Notes under the pieces: model-generated
What the model saw: the letters and a program-made list of their open reading frames with translations, nothing else
What the model was told of the DNA's origin: nothing
Database searches by the model: none
NCBI GenBank assembly: GCA_014925825.1
Contig: JACGCK010000180.1
Location: 25,439 to 89,438 of the forward strand
Length of the DNA: 64,000 nt
Direction of reading: 5' to 3'
From: Pholiota molesta
Lineage: Eukaryota; Basidiomycota; Agaricomycetes; Agaricales; Strophariaceae
Made by a program: the position numbers and the translations under genes
In this document: positions 1 through 10,840 of the stretch, piece after piece
Position numbering within the stretch: the first letter of the stretch is position 1
How the letters are laid out: the number at the start of each line of letters is the position of its first letter

Positions 1-169
1 TAGCAGCTCCACCCCCGCTGTTCCTATTATTGGATCCTTCGTCATCGTCGTTGTCATCTCCGTCTTGTTTGTCTTTTATTTTACTTTCATTCGACGACGT
101 TTCTTGTTCCTCTACATGCCAGGGGCATACCGATAACTGATGATCCTCCTTCCCTCTTCCTCTTTCCAG
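1..169 (+). other. T-rich 5' flank, probably intron end of the PH gene
   Basis: This stretch is pyrimidine-rich and ends in a good 3' splice site: a CTGAT branch-like motif near 136-141, a polypyrimidine tract and CAG at 167-169. The first ATG of the long downstream frame (140) sits between branch point and acceptor, so it is unlikely to be the true start. The first exon is then outside the window or within the first ~66 bases. A short frame at 2-136 reads like a hydrophobic segment, but T-rich DNA gives that by chance. Confidence 0.5.
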
Positions 170-3100
170 GCTCATCCGCAACACTCTGCGTTTATCGCGC
201 CTCTTCAAGCACCGGCGTTGCACGTACTGACACCCACCCCAGCCACAACGCAACAACAAGACTACCACCATCACCCGCAATCCCAACCTCCACTCCAACC
301 GACGAAGCGGACGCACGGGTTCAGCGCGCTGAACCGCATCATCCGTGTGCCGCTCGGGGGCAGGAGCAGCGAACGGGATAAGAAAACCCAGCAATCCGAG
401 AAGGAGAGACCAGCCGAAGCGACCCAAAAACAACAACGACAGAGGCAACAGCAGGACCAGCAGCACCAGGACAGGGAACGCGACTCGGAGGCGCACCGGC
501 GGGCGCAGTCGCACGGCGGCGCGGGGTCGTTCGCGGCGCTCGTGGACGCGCCGGCGCGGGCGGGGCAGGGGCCGCGGACTGGGCAGAGTCCGTATGAACA
601 CGGGTACAGCGCGAGCGAGAAGGCGGGGCGGAGGGAGTCGCGACATGCGTCGCAGCCGCATCTGCTCGGGCCGATACGGAGGGGCGCGGAGGAGGAGGAC
701 CAGGATCGCGAGGATGAGGAGGAGAGCGACGAGGACGAAGAGGAGACCGCGGATGCGCCCCCGCCGTCGCAGCAGCGAAACGGGGCCGCGGGCGCGCCTG
801 CATCGCCCCCAGCGGGCACGCCCATGGACAGCCGGCACCGGCCGCCGCGCCCCTCGCGCGCGGTGCCGCCGCCGCCGCCCGACGGTGTCTCGGTCCCGCC
901 CGCGGCGGATGGTCCCGATCGGGGGCGCCATCAGGCCCAAGCGCAGGCTGGGACGGGCAGGGAGGGCAGCAGCACTGCGCCGCGGCACGTGGCGGACGCG
1001 CTGTTCTCCTATCCCACAGGTCTCTCCACAACGCCAACCACACTCGCCGCCGCAGGATCCACTTTGGGCTCCATCTCCGCCGCGCCCCCGCATCCGAGCG
1101 CCCTCTCGCCTGGAGCGAGTGTACCAGCTAATAACATTGCCGACGGTGCATTCCCCCCACCCGCTCCAGCTACCCACACCCACATGCGCGCCCCGCCGGG
1201 GTGGTGCCCCGACGACACCCCCCCTCCCACCACCACCACCACCGCTAAAAGCGCTCCAGCCACAGCGCACACCCACGTTCCTCCCCCCTCCACGTCCTCC
1301 TCATCGGAATGCGAGGTCCGGGCCCTGCTCCTCGGATCCCCACCGCCTGCGCCGCCGCGGATCGCGCAGAGCACGTCCGCGGGGTCCGCGCTCCCCGCTG
1401 GCGCTCTAGTTGCGTCTGGCGCCGGGTCCCGCTCTATCGCCGCTGCTGCTCAGACACTCGCGGCGCACACGAATGCGCACATCGACATGAATCCCACGGT
1501 GACAGCGCCCACCAAAACCGCCAACACCAGCACCAATACCAACACCAACACCACCACCAACACCAACACCAAAAACAACACCACCACCACCACTACCAGC
1601 CGCCCCCCGCGCGCCCTCCTCACGCGGCTCTCCTTCTACGGCTCGTCCGCGCTCCCGACGCTCCCCGCTCTCCCCGTGCTCGGCACCGGGCCCAGCGCGC
1701 TCGGGCGGAGCCTGTCCGCCGGGGGTGCGATCGGCGGTGGTGGGGGTGGGGGCGACAGCGATACGCTAGGACGAAGACGAGCGGGGACGGAGGGAGGGAG
1801 AGGCGGGGAGGAGGATGAGGCGGCAAAGAGACGGCGGTATGCGCGGCGCAGATTGAGCGCGATGCCGGCGCTGCCGCTGTATGGGGCTGGGCGTGCTGGG
1901 GAGGAGGAGGACGAGGAGGAAGAAGAAGAAGAAGAAGAGGACGATGAGGACGAAGGGGAGGGGGAAGAGGGTGTGGGAGAGGAGGGCGGGGACGAGGAGG
2001 GCGGAGACGGGGAGGACGCCATCACGGAGGGCGACGAAGACGACGACGGCGCGCCGCTGCGCTCGGGCGCCTCGGACGACACGGGATCGTCGTCGCTGTC
2101 TGCGGAGCGCTACACGTTCGCGTACACGTACCCGGACGACCGCGAGGACGTGCCCGCACACGACGACGGCACCGACACGGACGACAGGTATAGCACCGCG
2201 CCGTCCTCGCGGAACCCGTCCCCGCACGCGACGCCGGGCGGTGCGCCCGCGCCGACGTCCTACCCCGCGGGCCTCGCGGCGTACCTCGCGCGCTCCGCGT
2301 CGAGCGCGTCGTCGTCGGCATCATCGTCGGCGGCGTCGGCGTCGGCGTCTTTGGGGAGGCTGGATATGAGCTTTGCCGGTGCGGGTGCGGGTAACGGGTT
2401 CAGCTTCCTGGAGCAGGACCCGGAGGCGGCGCGGCGCGCACGAGGGAAGGGCCGGACGGAGGACGCGGGGCGCACGCCTGTCGCTGAGAAGGGCGGGTTC
2501 GGGTTCGGCGGCAGACGCGTGGGGAAAGAGAGGGGGCAGGAGGGTAGGGGAAAGGGAAAGGAGAAGGAAAGGGAGACCGAGGACTATTTCCATGCTCCCA
2601 CCGCTGCCGCCGGCGCGACTTCGAACGCGCGGTCGAGCACGCCCGTGCCCGCGCGCGCGCACGCGAAGTCGCCTGGCCCACCGTCGCCGTCGCGCACGCC
2701 GCGGCCCGGGGACCACGTCCGCGCGCCCGCCTTCCTCGCCGGGCGCGCGGGCGCTCCGCCGCCGCCGGTGCCTGCGCGCCCGGTCAATGCGCATGCGCTG
2801 CTGCCGGACATCCCGCCGCTGTCCCCGCTGACGGTGGCGCTGCCGCCGGCGATGGGGCGCGCGCAGTCGTCGCAGGCCGCGTTCGCTGCTTCTGGGTCGG
2901 GGTCCGGATTGGGGTCGGGGTATGGGTCGGGGTATGGGTATGGCACGGCGGGGTACGGGTCCGAGTACGGGACGCCGCAGCCGCGGGCGGCGCGCCCGGC
3001 GTTCGTGGCGCAGCAGACGGCGACGCCGGAGAGGTGGAAGGCGCAGTACCAGGAGCAGCTGCGCGAGCAGCAAAGTTCTCAACAGCACGATGTGCAGCAG

Positions 3101-6100
3101 CAAGGCCATCTACAGCAGCCGGCAGAGGAAAAAGTGAAGAAACCAAGTATATACCAGACGCACCGGTTCTCGCAGAGCTTGGTGGACGTCGGCGCGATGG
3201 CGCGGCGTGCGGCGGTGGTGCAGATGGTGCGGGAGGGCGAGGAGGAGGAGGAGGAGAGGCGGAAGCTGGGAAGGCGCGTGTCGCGGCGCGCAGGGGACGC
3301 GGGTCCCGGTCCAGGTCCGGATGGGGATACCGCGGCGGGTGGCGGCGGTGTGGTGCCGCCCTGGAGTCCGACGCTCGCTGAGATCGCCGTCGAGCTCGCG
3401 AAGGAGCGCGCGCGCGCGCACGCACGCGAGTGCGCGCTGGACGCCCGGCCCGGAGGCAAGGAGGAGGCGTGGAAGGCGACGGATGGGGTGGAAGAAGCGC
3501 GCGGGGACGTCCGACCCGGAGCCCGAGGCCGAGGCGAGGCTTATTCAGAAGTGCTTGTCAGTGGCACGACCGCCGGCTCGGAGGCTGAGAAGCCCGGTGA
3601 CGTCAAGCACCTCTCCCCCGCTGGTGCGCTCGGTCAGCGCACGGCGACGACGGCGGGCGCGGGGGAGGTGACTGAGCAAGTCGGATATGGGGGGCTGTCA
3701 GTGGGATCTGCATTGCTGGCTTCTCGGGGTGCCAATGCGGGCCTGGGTTCGGGTCTTGTGCGTGCGGGGGACGGGGTTGGTGCGGGTACTACTGCTTCTT
3801 TCCCTCTTACTACGACCACCACTGCAAGTGCGACTGCGACTGCGACCCTCACTGTACCAGCCTCGACTGCAGCGACACCAGCGACCATGGGCAACGTCCC
3901 GTCTGCGTCCCTCGTGCAGGGCGTGACACTCGACCTCACCGGCGCCATTGCGAACAAGCGCACGAGCATGGCGCCCCCATACGATGCCCTCTCCTACCCC
4001 CTCCGCAAGCGCCGCTCGATGCCCACCTTTACCACGCCAGACGCCGCGCCCCCGCCGTACCCCGCACTCGAAATGGAGGGCCTCGCCGCGTACAACACGA
4101 GCCAGTGGAGCGCCCGAGCGAACACGTCGCACGCGGATGACGAGCACGACGGCGACAACGACTCGGAGATGGAGCATGACCACGACGACACCGACGCCCT
4201 CGCGCGCGCCACCGCCCACGCGCCGCCCGCCGGCGCCGGCGCCAGCACGCACCCCTACGCGCACCTCGCCGCGCGCCCGTACGCGACCTCCGCCTTCGCC
4301 TTCCCGGGGGGCGGCGCGCCGCCCACGATCGCGCCGCGCGAGGACGAGGGCCGCGAGGCGCTCCCGCCGTACAGCAACGCGGTGCACATGCGCGCGGAGA
4401 TGCTGCGCAAGCGCGAGTTCGACGCGCCGGGCGTGCAGGCGCGCGACCGCAAGTGGCGCCGCGTCGTGTGCGAGCTCGACGGGACGGTGCTGCGCGTGTA
4501 CCGCCCGGCGCGCGCGCGCGAGCGCGGGCCCGTCGGCCACCTCGGCGCGTGGTGGGAGCGCGCGGTGGGCGCGGGGGACCGCGTGGGCTTTGCGCCCGGC
4601 GCGCAGAAGACGGCGGCGTTTGGGGTCGGCGGGGGCGGGGTGGTGCGGCTGGATGCGGCGCGCAGGGCGCCGGCGGGCGGGCAGAGCAGCAGGCCGACTG
4701 TGGAGGGCCCGAGTCGGGCGGTGCGGGAGGCGGAGCGCGCGCGGGAGATGGAGCTGGATATGGAGCGCGCGGCGGCGAGGGCGAGGAAGAGCGGTGAGGG
4801 GGGTGCAGAGGGCCCGCCGGTGCTTGAGCTACGCAGTCCGAGTCCCAGTCCGATGGCACACACGTATACCCCGACGCACAGACACACGCAGAGCACGCCG
4901 AATGCGCACCTCGGCTCGCCGAACGATCCCTTGCCAACGAGTACGACCAGCCCAGGGACGCTCAAACGCTCCGCGCTCGCGCTCGCCGTGCAGCTGCTCA
5001 AGCCAGCACCGAGCCCGGCCTCCTCGCGCTCGTCGTCGCGTTCGCGATCAGGCCACGCGCGCGCGGCGAGCGAGCTTCCCCTGCGCAGTCCCAGCGCAGA
5101 GAGCCGCCCGCGCACGTCGCTGACGCTGCCCACGCCCACCGCGAGCGGGCGCAGCTCGCCGAGCCCCCACTTCAGCCCCGCGCACAGCCGCACGCAGAGC
5201 GGGCACTCGACGCCCACCAGCGGCCACCGCTCCTCGCACAGCCAGAGCAGCAGCAGCGGGCACGGGCCGTACGGCGCGATGCACGCGCTCGCGTCGAGCA
5301 GCTTCGCCATGCTCGTCGGCGGGGGGCACGCGCGCGCGGGCTCCGTCGCGGGCGAGGACGGGCGCCTGAGTGTCGGCGGGCGGAGCAGTATGGCGAGCAC
5401 GTTTGGCGGGGCGGAGAGCAGTATGGGGCGCAGCTCGCCGGCGCCGACGATGACGCTGACAACGCCGTCGACGTCGGTGTACGAGCACTCGCGGCCTGGG
5501 ACGCCCATGGGCGGGTCGAGCGTGAATCTGCATGGAAATGTAAATGGAACCACGGCGACAGCGATATCGGCTACACACAGCAAGGCCAAAGGGAAGGGCA
5601 AAGAAAAAGAAAGGGTCAACGCTGGTGGCGACGACGAGCTCGACCCTGCGGACCTGATTCGCAGCTACACGATGCAACACGCGGAGAGCGGGTTGGGCGC
5701 GGACTACATAAAACGGCGGAACGTGATCCGCGTGCGTCTCGAGGGCGAGCAATTTTTATTGCAGGCACAAAATGTGGAGATGGTTGTAGAGTGGATCGAG
5801 GTACGTTCTTTTTCTCCTGTCTCGAAGTTCCATCAGCGCCATCTTTCACTCTTATTAACGTCTATTTTTTTTGTCTTCTGCTTAGGCACTGCAAGCAGCG
5901 ACGAACATTGCGCTGGATCTCGACGAACGGCCGATGCCGCGTGGACCACTATTCCCTCGGTACGTTATTGTTCACCCACTCTTCTCTTTTTTTACACCAT
6001 GCTTACTTATGCGGCCCCCTTTCCTGTAACCTTTAGACGACGACGGCGCAGACGCCCTGCAGCGATCACCACAGCTACTCCCGGTACAGACACATCAGGC

Positions 6101-6211
6101 TTGGGGGCTGCTCAGGCGACTGGATCAAATGTGGCTTCGACGTCGCCGACGGGCCAAACGCCTGTATCAGCGACATTCTTAGCGCCGCCGTTGGCACGGA
6201 CAAGGCGTTAG
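170..6211 (+). CDS. PH-domain protein, Skg3/Caf120-like, 5' partial
   Basis: The exons in the window are 170-5800, 5886-5959 and 6037-6211. Both introns (85 and 77 nt) have GTACGT donors and TTAG/TTTAG acceptors, and the phase is consistent, giving about 1,959 residues. Most of the protein is low complexity: Gln/His, Pro, Ser, acidic and Thr/Asn runs (the last at about 1500-1600). Two conserved islands form a split pleckstrin-homology domain. One lies at about residues 1405-1450 ([19 protein letters not shown]). The other is at about 1828-1895 ([20 protein letters not shown], then [20 protein letters not shown]). The C-terminus begins with a poly-Arg patch. This split-PH layout is known from fungal Skg3/Caf120-type proteins linked to the cell cortex and cell-wall or CCR4-NOT functions. 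The role here is inferred. GC content is far above the rest of the window, so long antisense frames are open by chance. Confidence 0.8.
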   Translation, partial: AHPQHSAFIAPLQAPALHVLTPTPATTQQQDYHHHPQSQPPLQPTKRTHGFSALNRIIRVPLGGRSSERDKKTQQSEKERPAEATQKQQRQRQQQDQQHQDRERDSEAHRRAQSHGGAGSFAALVDAPARAGQGPRTGQSPYEHGYSASEKAGRRESRHASQPHLLGPIRRGAEEEDQDREDEEESDEDEEETADAPPPSQQRNGAAGAPASPPAGTPMDSRHRPPRPSRAVPPPPPDGVSVPPAADGPDRGRHQAQAQAGTGREGSSTAPRHVADALFSYPTGLSTTPTTLAAAGSTLGSISAAPPHPSALSPGASVPANNIADGAFPPPAPATHTHMRAPPGWCPDDTPPPTTTTTAKSAPATAHTHVPPPSTSSSSECEVRALLLGSPPPAPPRIAQSTSAGSALPAGALVASGAGSRSIAAAAQTLAAHTNAHIDMNPTVTAPTKTANTSTNTNTNTTTNTNTKNNTTTTTTSRPPRALLTRLSFYGSSALPTLPALPVLGTGPSALGRSLSAGGAIGGGGGGGDSDTLGRRRAGTEGGRGGEEDEAAKRRRYARRRLSAMPALPLYGAGRAGEEEDEEEEEEEEEDDEDEGEGEEGVGEEGGDEEGGDGEDAITEGDEDDDGAPLRSGASDDTGSSSLSAERYTFAYTYPDDREDVPAHDDGTDTDDRYSTAPSSRNPSPHATPGGAPAPTSYPAGLAAYLARSASSASSSASSSAASASASLGRLDMSFAGAGAGNGFSFLEQDPEAARRARGKGRTEDAGRTPVAEKGGFGFGGRRVGKERGQEGRGKGKEKERETEDYFHAPTAAAGATSNARSSTPVPARAHAKSPGPPSPSRTPRPGDHVRAPAFLAGRAGAPPPPVPARPVNAHALLPDIPPLSPLTVALPPAMGRAQSSQAAFAASGSGSGLGSGYGSGYGYGTAGYGSEYGTPQPRAARPAFVAQQTATPERWKAQYQEQLREQQSSQQHDVQQQGHLQQPAEEKVKKPSIYQTHRFSQSLVDVGAMARRAAVVQMVREGEEEEEERRKLGRRVSRRAGDAGPGPGPDGDTAAGGGGVVPPWSPTLAEIAVELAKERARAHARECALDARPGGKEEAWKATDGVEEARGDVRPGARGRGEAYSEVLVSGTTAGSEAEKPGDVKHLSPAGALGQRTATTAGAGEVTEQVGYGGLSVGSALLASRGANAGLGSGLVRAGDGVGAGTTASFPLTTTTTASATATATLTVPASTAATPATMGNVPSASLVQGVTLDLTGAIANKRTSMAPPYDALSYPLRKRRSMPTFTTPDAAPPPYPALEMEGLAAYNTSQWSARANTSHADDEHDGDNDSEMEHDHDDTDALARATAHAPPAGAGASTHPYAHLAARPYATSAFAFPGGGAPPTIAPREDEGREALPPYSNAVHMRAEMLRKREFDAPGVQARDRKWRRVVCELDGTVLRVYRPARARERGPVGHLGAWWERAVGAGDRVGFAPGAQKTAAFGVGGGGVVRLDAARRAPAGGQSSRPTVEGPSRAVREAERAREMELDMERAAARARKSGEGGAEGPPVLELRSPSPSPMAHTYTPTHRHTQSTPNAHLGSPNDPLPTSTTSPGTLKRSALALAVQLLKPAPSPASSRSSSRSRSGHARAASELPLRSPSAESRPRTSLTLPTPTASGRSSPSPHFSPAHSRTQSGHSTPTSGHRSSHSQSSSSGHGPYGAMHALASSSFAMLVGGGHARAGSVAGEDGRLSVGGRSSMASTFGGAESSMGRSSPAPTMTLTTPSTSVYEHSRPGTPMGGSSVNLHGNVNGTTATAISATHSKAKGKGKEKERVNAGGDDELDPADLIRSYTMQHAESGLGADYIKRRNVIRVRLEGEQFLLQAQNVEMVVEWIEVRSFSPVSKFHQRHLSLLLTSIFFVFCLGTASSDEHCAGSRRTADAAWTTIPSVRYCSPTLLFFYTMLTYAAPFPVTFRRRRRRRPAAITTATPGTDTSGLGAAQATGSNVASTSPTGQTPVSATFLAPPLARTRR

Positions 6212-7220
6212 CGCCGCGATACGACGAGCCACGATATATGAATCCGATATGACCACCACTGCTACACCACGACCTCACAATCTGCATTATTACGACGGCA
6301 AACTACGACTTACATCAAGAGAAACTGACGTTGGGCATTTATTTACATAGTATTATACACATCACTATCACGCTTGCATTTTTCTGCATTTTTTTTCTTC
6401 TTTCTTTTCCTTTTCAGAATTTCAACGATCTCAATACATTCAACTGCTTTAGCTGTCCGGAGTGCCTAGACTAGTCTACCTTGGCTTGTACATACATATC
6501 ATATACATACCTACCATTTTTTGTCAAGGTGTTCCTTTTTCGCTTTTCGAGGTAACTTATTCCATACACATAGGGATTGCAATGTACATCTATTTTCCTC
6601 GAATCCAGCAATCTCAAGTTCGATAAACATTTTTATATGTGAACCCGCCCCGTTGTACTTGACTTCCCCTGAAGATTGTGATGCCGGAGCAGGTATGTTA
6701 CGCGGAGATTTGAAAGTCGACAAATGTCACCACCGCTCATATACGGATTGCCAAGTTACGTCCACTTAACCTCGGACTGGGTGTGAATAAAACCCGATGA
6801 ATCTAGTAAATTCCCCCAAAATCGTACACAACAACCATTATACTGACCTGTGCGGCATCTCTATCCGGTAGCGTGGACGAGAAAGGAAGGCACTTCGTGC
6901 TGCAGAACAATGATTCATGTCCACACTAACAAGCCCAAGACTATGAGAGCAGTTCGCAGAACTTGATATGTGCTTATTGCCCTGCTCGCCATGTGAATCG
7001 CCCAGCTGCGCCCCACCGTGGAGTCCAAACGATGAAAGCATGGATAGTTCACACATTCAGCTAACATTTTTCATGGTAGACGTCATGCAGGCTTTATAGA
7101 CACATAAAAAAATCAAACAACCCTTCGTAGGCGATAAATACGGCGACCAACACATTATATACTGTAGGAAAGCTGGAAGCTGCGCGGACTGGGGTGTAAC
7201 ATGACTGGGATGTTAAAACC
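6212..7220. repeat. Intergenic DNA with relic of the 13-17 kb repeat family
   Basis: No gene is supported here. About 6800-6890 resembles 13689-13770: a TTCCCCCAAAA stretch, then a TACTGAC-type branch region and a GCRTCTCYRTC stretch. The intron donor and acceptor seen at 13.7 kb are mutated here. About 6955-7020 resembles 15238-15300 and 15950-16010 (TATGCTTATCGCCC-like, then AAGCTGCGCCC-like). The piece looks like a decayed, dispersed copy of the element that forms the array at 13.1-17.0 kb. Confidence 0.5.
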
Positions 7221-7540
7221 GCAATGTCGTGTTGGAACTCCCACCGCGGGGGCTGGAACTCCTGCCACGGTGGCGTACTATTGATAATCATATACATAAT
7301 ATTAATGCTAAAACTCCTGCCGCGGCGGGTCAACGTGAACATACTAGTAGTCGAAACTGTGCCGCGGTGGGGCAACATCTGTGGAAATCCACGAGTCGCT
7401 GCTGATATTAGACCTGAGCCCAGCGGTCAACCGTAAGCAACACGAATGACATCATCATCATGCTCGAACTGAGGTGGGGGCCGTGGGGCATGGAACTCTC
7501 GACGCGGTGCGGCAACATGTTGTTGGAAATCCCGCTGCGA
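7221..7540. repeat. Cluster of CGCGG-centred imperfect repeats
   Basis: Several imperfect copies of a GC-rich motif occur near 7240, 7265, 7316, 7353 and 7500 (CCACCGCGGG, GCCACGGTGG, GCCGCGGCGG, GCCGCGGTGG, GACGCGGTGC). Each is followed or preceded by GGAACTC- or CAACATGT/CTGT-like words. The cluster overlaps the last exon of the truncated NLR paralogue and runs on past its stop codon. It appears to supply that protein's unusual Arg/Pro-rich tail. It does not occur in the full-length NLR. Confidence 0.5.
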
Positions 7541-8832
7541 GGTTTCCTTAAACCTTCGATGTGCCTTGATGATCAATCTTCTATCAAGCTTCCGAGTAAG
7601 GTCGTCACAAGTTTTCTGATATTGCTTTGTTCGAGTTTTCAAATCGCCAGAAAATTGGGCTCTCGCAGCTCGACCTGTGAGATGATTTCCATTGAATCAA
7701 GATTAGATTATTGGGCAAGTAAATGACATAGTACACCAACTGACCTAGGAAAGATGGCATAGTAGTATACTCGTGAATGAGAGATGCGACCTGCAGCGAA
7801 GTACGTCCAATCTCTCTGATAACATCAGTCGTGCCATCAATGTTGGGCAAGTCCGCAACATCCTTCGCAACACCCAGCATCTCTCGCATGCTTTCAGCCA
7901 GGTCTTTGACAGCGTCGTCCAGGTTCTCTGTCTGTTTTACAGCCTAATTATGGGGTATTTATTCATATGGGCAGTTTGGTATATATTATTAGAAATTATT
8001 CACCGTATATACAACCGATAAGATGGTCCAAGAGGCTTTTAGAATGGGATGCGCCTATTGATTTAATCCTCAAGTCACTATGGTGAAATATAAAAGGAAT
8101 GGGAATGACGTACCTCAGTGACTACATCCATGATACCCTTTGTCAACCGTAACACTTTACGAAATATGCGGAGCACCGAAGTGACAGGAGATGGTAGGCT
8201 GGCACTGTCCAGGCGGGAAATATCATCGTCCACAGTTTTCATAAAGCTTTTGAAAGTATCTTCGAACTTGTCGGGACCAGTGGCTAATTTGATCTTTACC
8301 TTGATCTTGGATGCAATATCGACATCTTTCCTATTTTTGAGATCAATGGTTGCGTCTACATAAGTCAGCTTTTGATAACATGCCGCAGGCAGAATATGTG
8401 CTCACTATTGTCGAGCAAGTCAATCACTTTTGCTGTGTGCTGGCCAACTAGATGCTTGGCGAAATCGAGGCGCGTCCAGCTTGCTCGGTAGATTGCAATC
8501 TTGATCGTCGACGAGGGGTGGAATCGGCTAATGTAAGAAAAGTCGATATGGATTATGGCTGGCTCTGTGAGGACATGGACACTCACAAGTCGTCTTTGTC
8601 TTTCAATTTCCAACGTGGGGTGGAGCCAAACTTTTTTTCCGATTTCGAAACCTTTTCATCGTCAACAGAGATGATCACAAAATGGCCTCGTTGGTCTTTC
8701 TTAAGATCGCCCTCGACCTTGATACCTAGCATCAATAATATGAGGTTGAATGAAGTCGTACGGCCCTGAAGACTTACGTGCTAAGAGAGCACGCATCGGT
8801 ACTACTGCAGAATTGAGCGTATTGTTGACCAT
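7427..8832 (-). CDS. N-terminal-only NLR paralogue (C2-like + helical domain, no NACHT)
   Basis: Seven exons give an open frame of 351 residues: 8832-8778, 8725-8587, 8527-8406, 8355-8114, 8054-8004, 7943-7745 and 7674-7427. It matches the first exons of the NLR at 19257-24494 exon for exon; four of the first six exons have identical lengths and the other two differ by 3 nt. Shared blocks include FRFHPSS-IKI-IYR, DFAKHLxGQxTxKV, HPILxASW, IREIGRTSLQVASLIHEYT and QKTCDDL. All donors, acceptors and phases are intact, although one exon start and the 50-nt intron at 8405-8356 differ in sequence. After the QKTCDDL helix it diverges into a Lys/Arg/Pro tail (REFHAPRPPPQFEHDDD) and stops; no P-loop or ankyrin follows. 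It may be an expressed signalling-domain-only protein, such as a partner or inhibitor of the full receptor, or an early pseudogene. Function is inferred from homology to the neighbour only. Confidence 0.7.
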
Positions 8833-9849
8833 GTTAACAACGAAAGGATGAGCAGGAGGGTATCTTTGATATTGGTCGGATGGGAAACACGACGCTGTTT
8901 TGTGTCGCCTTGACATGGGAAAAGCGATTGGAAGGCTGTGGGGAAGCGACGTTCTGTCACAGATATAATTAATACTGGAAGGTTGAATATCAGTAGCAAG
9001 AAGGCCATGTTACCTTCCTCCCTTCATTGCGGCCTGTCTCCGGGGTGGCTGCAATCCCATCCCGATTCGAAGCCTGTGAATCCTTGCCTTCTACCAGGTT
9101 CCTTCCAAATGCTTTGTCTCTCAGCAATCTTTTGTATTGGCTTGCGAGTACTTGGACTCGCGAGTTCAAAGTTAGACTTCTCTTTTTCGCATATGAAGTG
9201 GTACTTAAGTATCCCCCCAGATGCTGTGTTGCATATAATGACGCTACTGTGGACAGTGGCACGAACTCGGTATAAGGCATTGCCTCACTACCGAAGGTCT
9301 CCTATCGGGCCTTGAATCTCTGGCGCTTAGCGCTTAGCTCTCGTGTCCCAGGCTGTGCTCCACCCATGCAGTCCGCCAGACACATGACCAACACCCTACC
9401 TATTTCTGGAACGTCGACGGCCCACGGGTTTGCGTTAGGCGCCAGGCGCCGCCAGAGATAAGGGAGAACCAAGGGAGAACCGCAAATAAAAATCTCCCAG
9501 GAGCTGATGCCATTCAAGCGACTCTGTCAGGCCCCGTGCGGGGTACCCGCACTGGCTGATCCATCGCCAAATATGCACCGGCACTGCGCGCTATTGTTGT
9601 TCCCGTACCGCTCAACATCAGCGCTCGTCTTCTCCTGTTCCCGTCCTGGCAACTGTCGCCGCAGCCGCCCGTTGACCTGAGTTAAAGGAAATCACAACAT
9701 CAGCTCTTGAGTCCATACGACACAACAATGCGGCTAAAGTGCGCGAGGCATCGAACAGAGTAGTGTACACGGAAAAATCATAATCAAACAAATAAAGCGC
9801 ATGCATGTGTCACAAGCAAAGAGAATCGACATGTTCGAAAGGCAACGTT
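8833..9849. other. Upstream region of the NLR paralogue, no gene seen
   Basis: Positions 8833-9010 hold the presumed promoter of the minus-strand NLR paralogue and show weak similarity to the region upstream of the full NLR (24.50-24.72 kb). The rest carries only short frames in both directions with no coding character. I see no RNA gene or terminal repeat. Confidence 0.4.
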
Positions 9850-10840
9850 GAATATGCTCACTTTGCCCTGGCCCACCATCTGCGCAATATACCGCCGAAG
9901 TCTCAGGGCGGAATGCGGTTTCACGATGCACATGGATGATATCGTCGACCGTGGCGAGGCGCGGACAGATTGTGGTATCGGAGAGAGTTCTGTGAGAAAG
10001 ATCGTACCATTATGTCAGTTTTCGGCATGGGTGGAGGGGAAGAGACGAAAAAACAAGGTGAACGCGGTGGCGAAGTAGGGGCGGAATAAAAAGAAATTGA
10101 TATACAGGATATAGATTTTTTTTTAGAATAAAAAATAGATGGATCGATATACGAACCATCACTGGAAATCTTGAAACTTTTTGAAAGGCTGCCAGCTACG
10201 ATGGGCCAGTAAAAATAGCGCACACCTTCTCGGCCTTCTCACACTGGCGGAGTTGAGGGTCAACATGGCAGCCAATACTTTCAGGCGCCTTCTGGCTGCG
10301 CCATGCTTGCTGGCGAAGATAGAATAGAGTTGACGGCGGCGATGGAGGAAATTTATGCGGCCTGTTGAATAGGATAAGCATCTCCACAGGTTAAGAAAGG
10401 GGAGTAGACAAGAAATAAAGGGACCAAACGAAAGGGCGTAGGTAGATCATATGTAGACTTACTTTTGCCTTTGCCAAATTGCCAATCTCGTAATAAACCC
10501 AACAATCAACTAGTCGGGATAAAGATCATCTCGTTATCCATGGTTTTTGCCAGCAAATAGAGTATCGACCGTGTATTGTCAGTGGCTGGGTCTTTAGCTT
10601 GCTACAAATCCAAGTTAGCTCAGGAATACTGGAGGAAAAGAATGGAGGCATACGTAGCAGGAAGGCGTGTCTCCAAGCCATATCTGAGGAACTTGTACTT
10701 GTCATCGTTTGCCCATGATATATTGTCCAGATGCGCGTCTTCGAGTTCAAGGTTTGGCTCCTGGACTCAAAGTCAATTAGTCCCGAAGAACACAGGCTGT
10801 AGGCTGCACCAGGTGCGAGAACATAATCCACGCACCTAAC
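9850..10840. repeat. Duplicated block, copy A
   Basis: Collinear with copy B at about 24.95-26.1 kb. Matching words include GCCCACCATCT.CGCAA (9867 and 25048), GTCGTCGACCG-like (9945 and 25100), GAACCATCACTGGAA (10155 and 25289), GCTGCCAGCTACGA (10187 and 25326), GGAGTTGAGGG (10247 and 25390) and CCTGGACTCAAAGTCA (about 10761 and 25963). Divergence is substantial and indels are frequent. On the minus strand, copy A keeps a short open exon-like piece (PQLRQCEKAEKVCAIF, about 10200-10260) that is interrupted by a stop in copy B. About 10455-10550 also matches about 17998-18095. The origin (old gene or transposon) is not recognised. Confidence 0.6.

Noticed and set aside
2..136. A frame that reads like a single transmembrane segment followed by basic residues.
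   Set aside because: It is produced by T-rich intron-like DNA ending in a branch point and acceptor, has no start codon in frame, and cannot be joined in phase to the exon at 170.
271..5619. Many long open frames antisense to, and in other frames of, the PH gene (up to 454 codons).
   Set aside because: The DNA is so GC-rich that stop codons are rare in all frames. These translations are Arg/Ala/Pro-rich and contain no conserved block, while the plus frame carries the PH domain.
9850..10840. The duplicated block as a classical transposon.
   Set aside because: I found no terminal inverted or long terminal repeats, target-site duplications or transposase motifs at the block edges; it is better described as a segmental duplication until searched.
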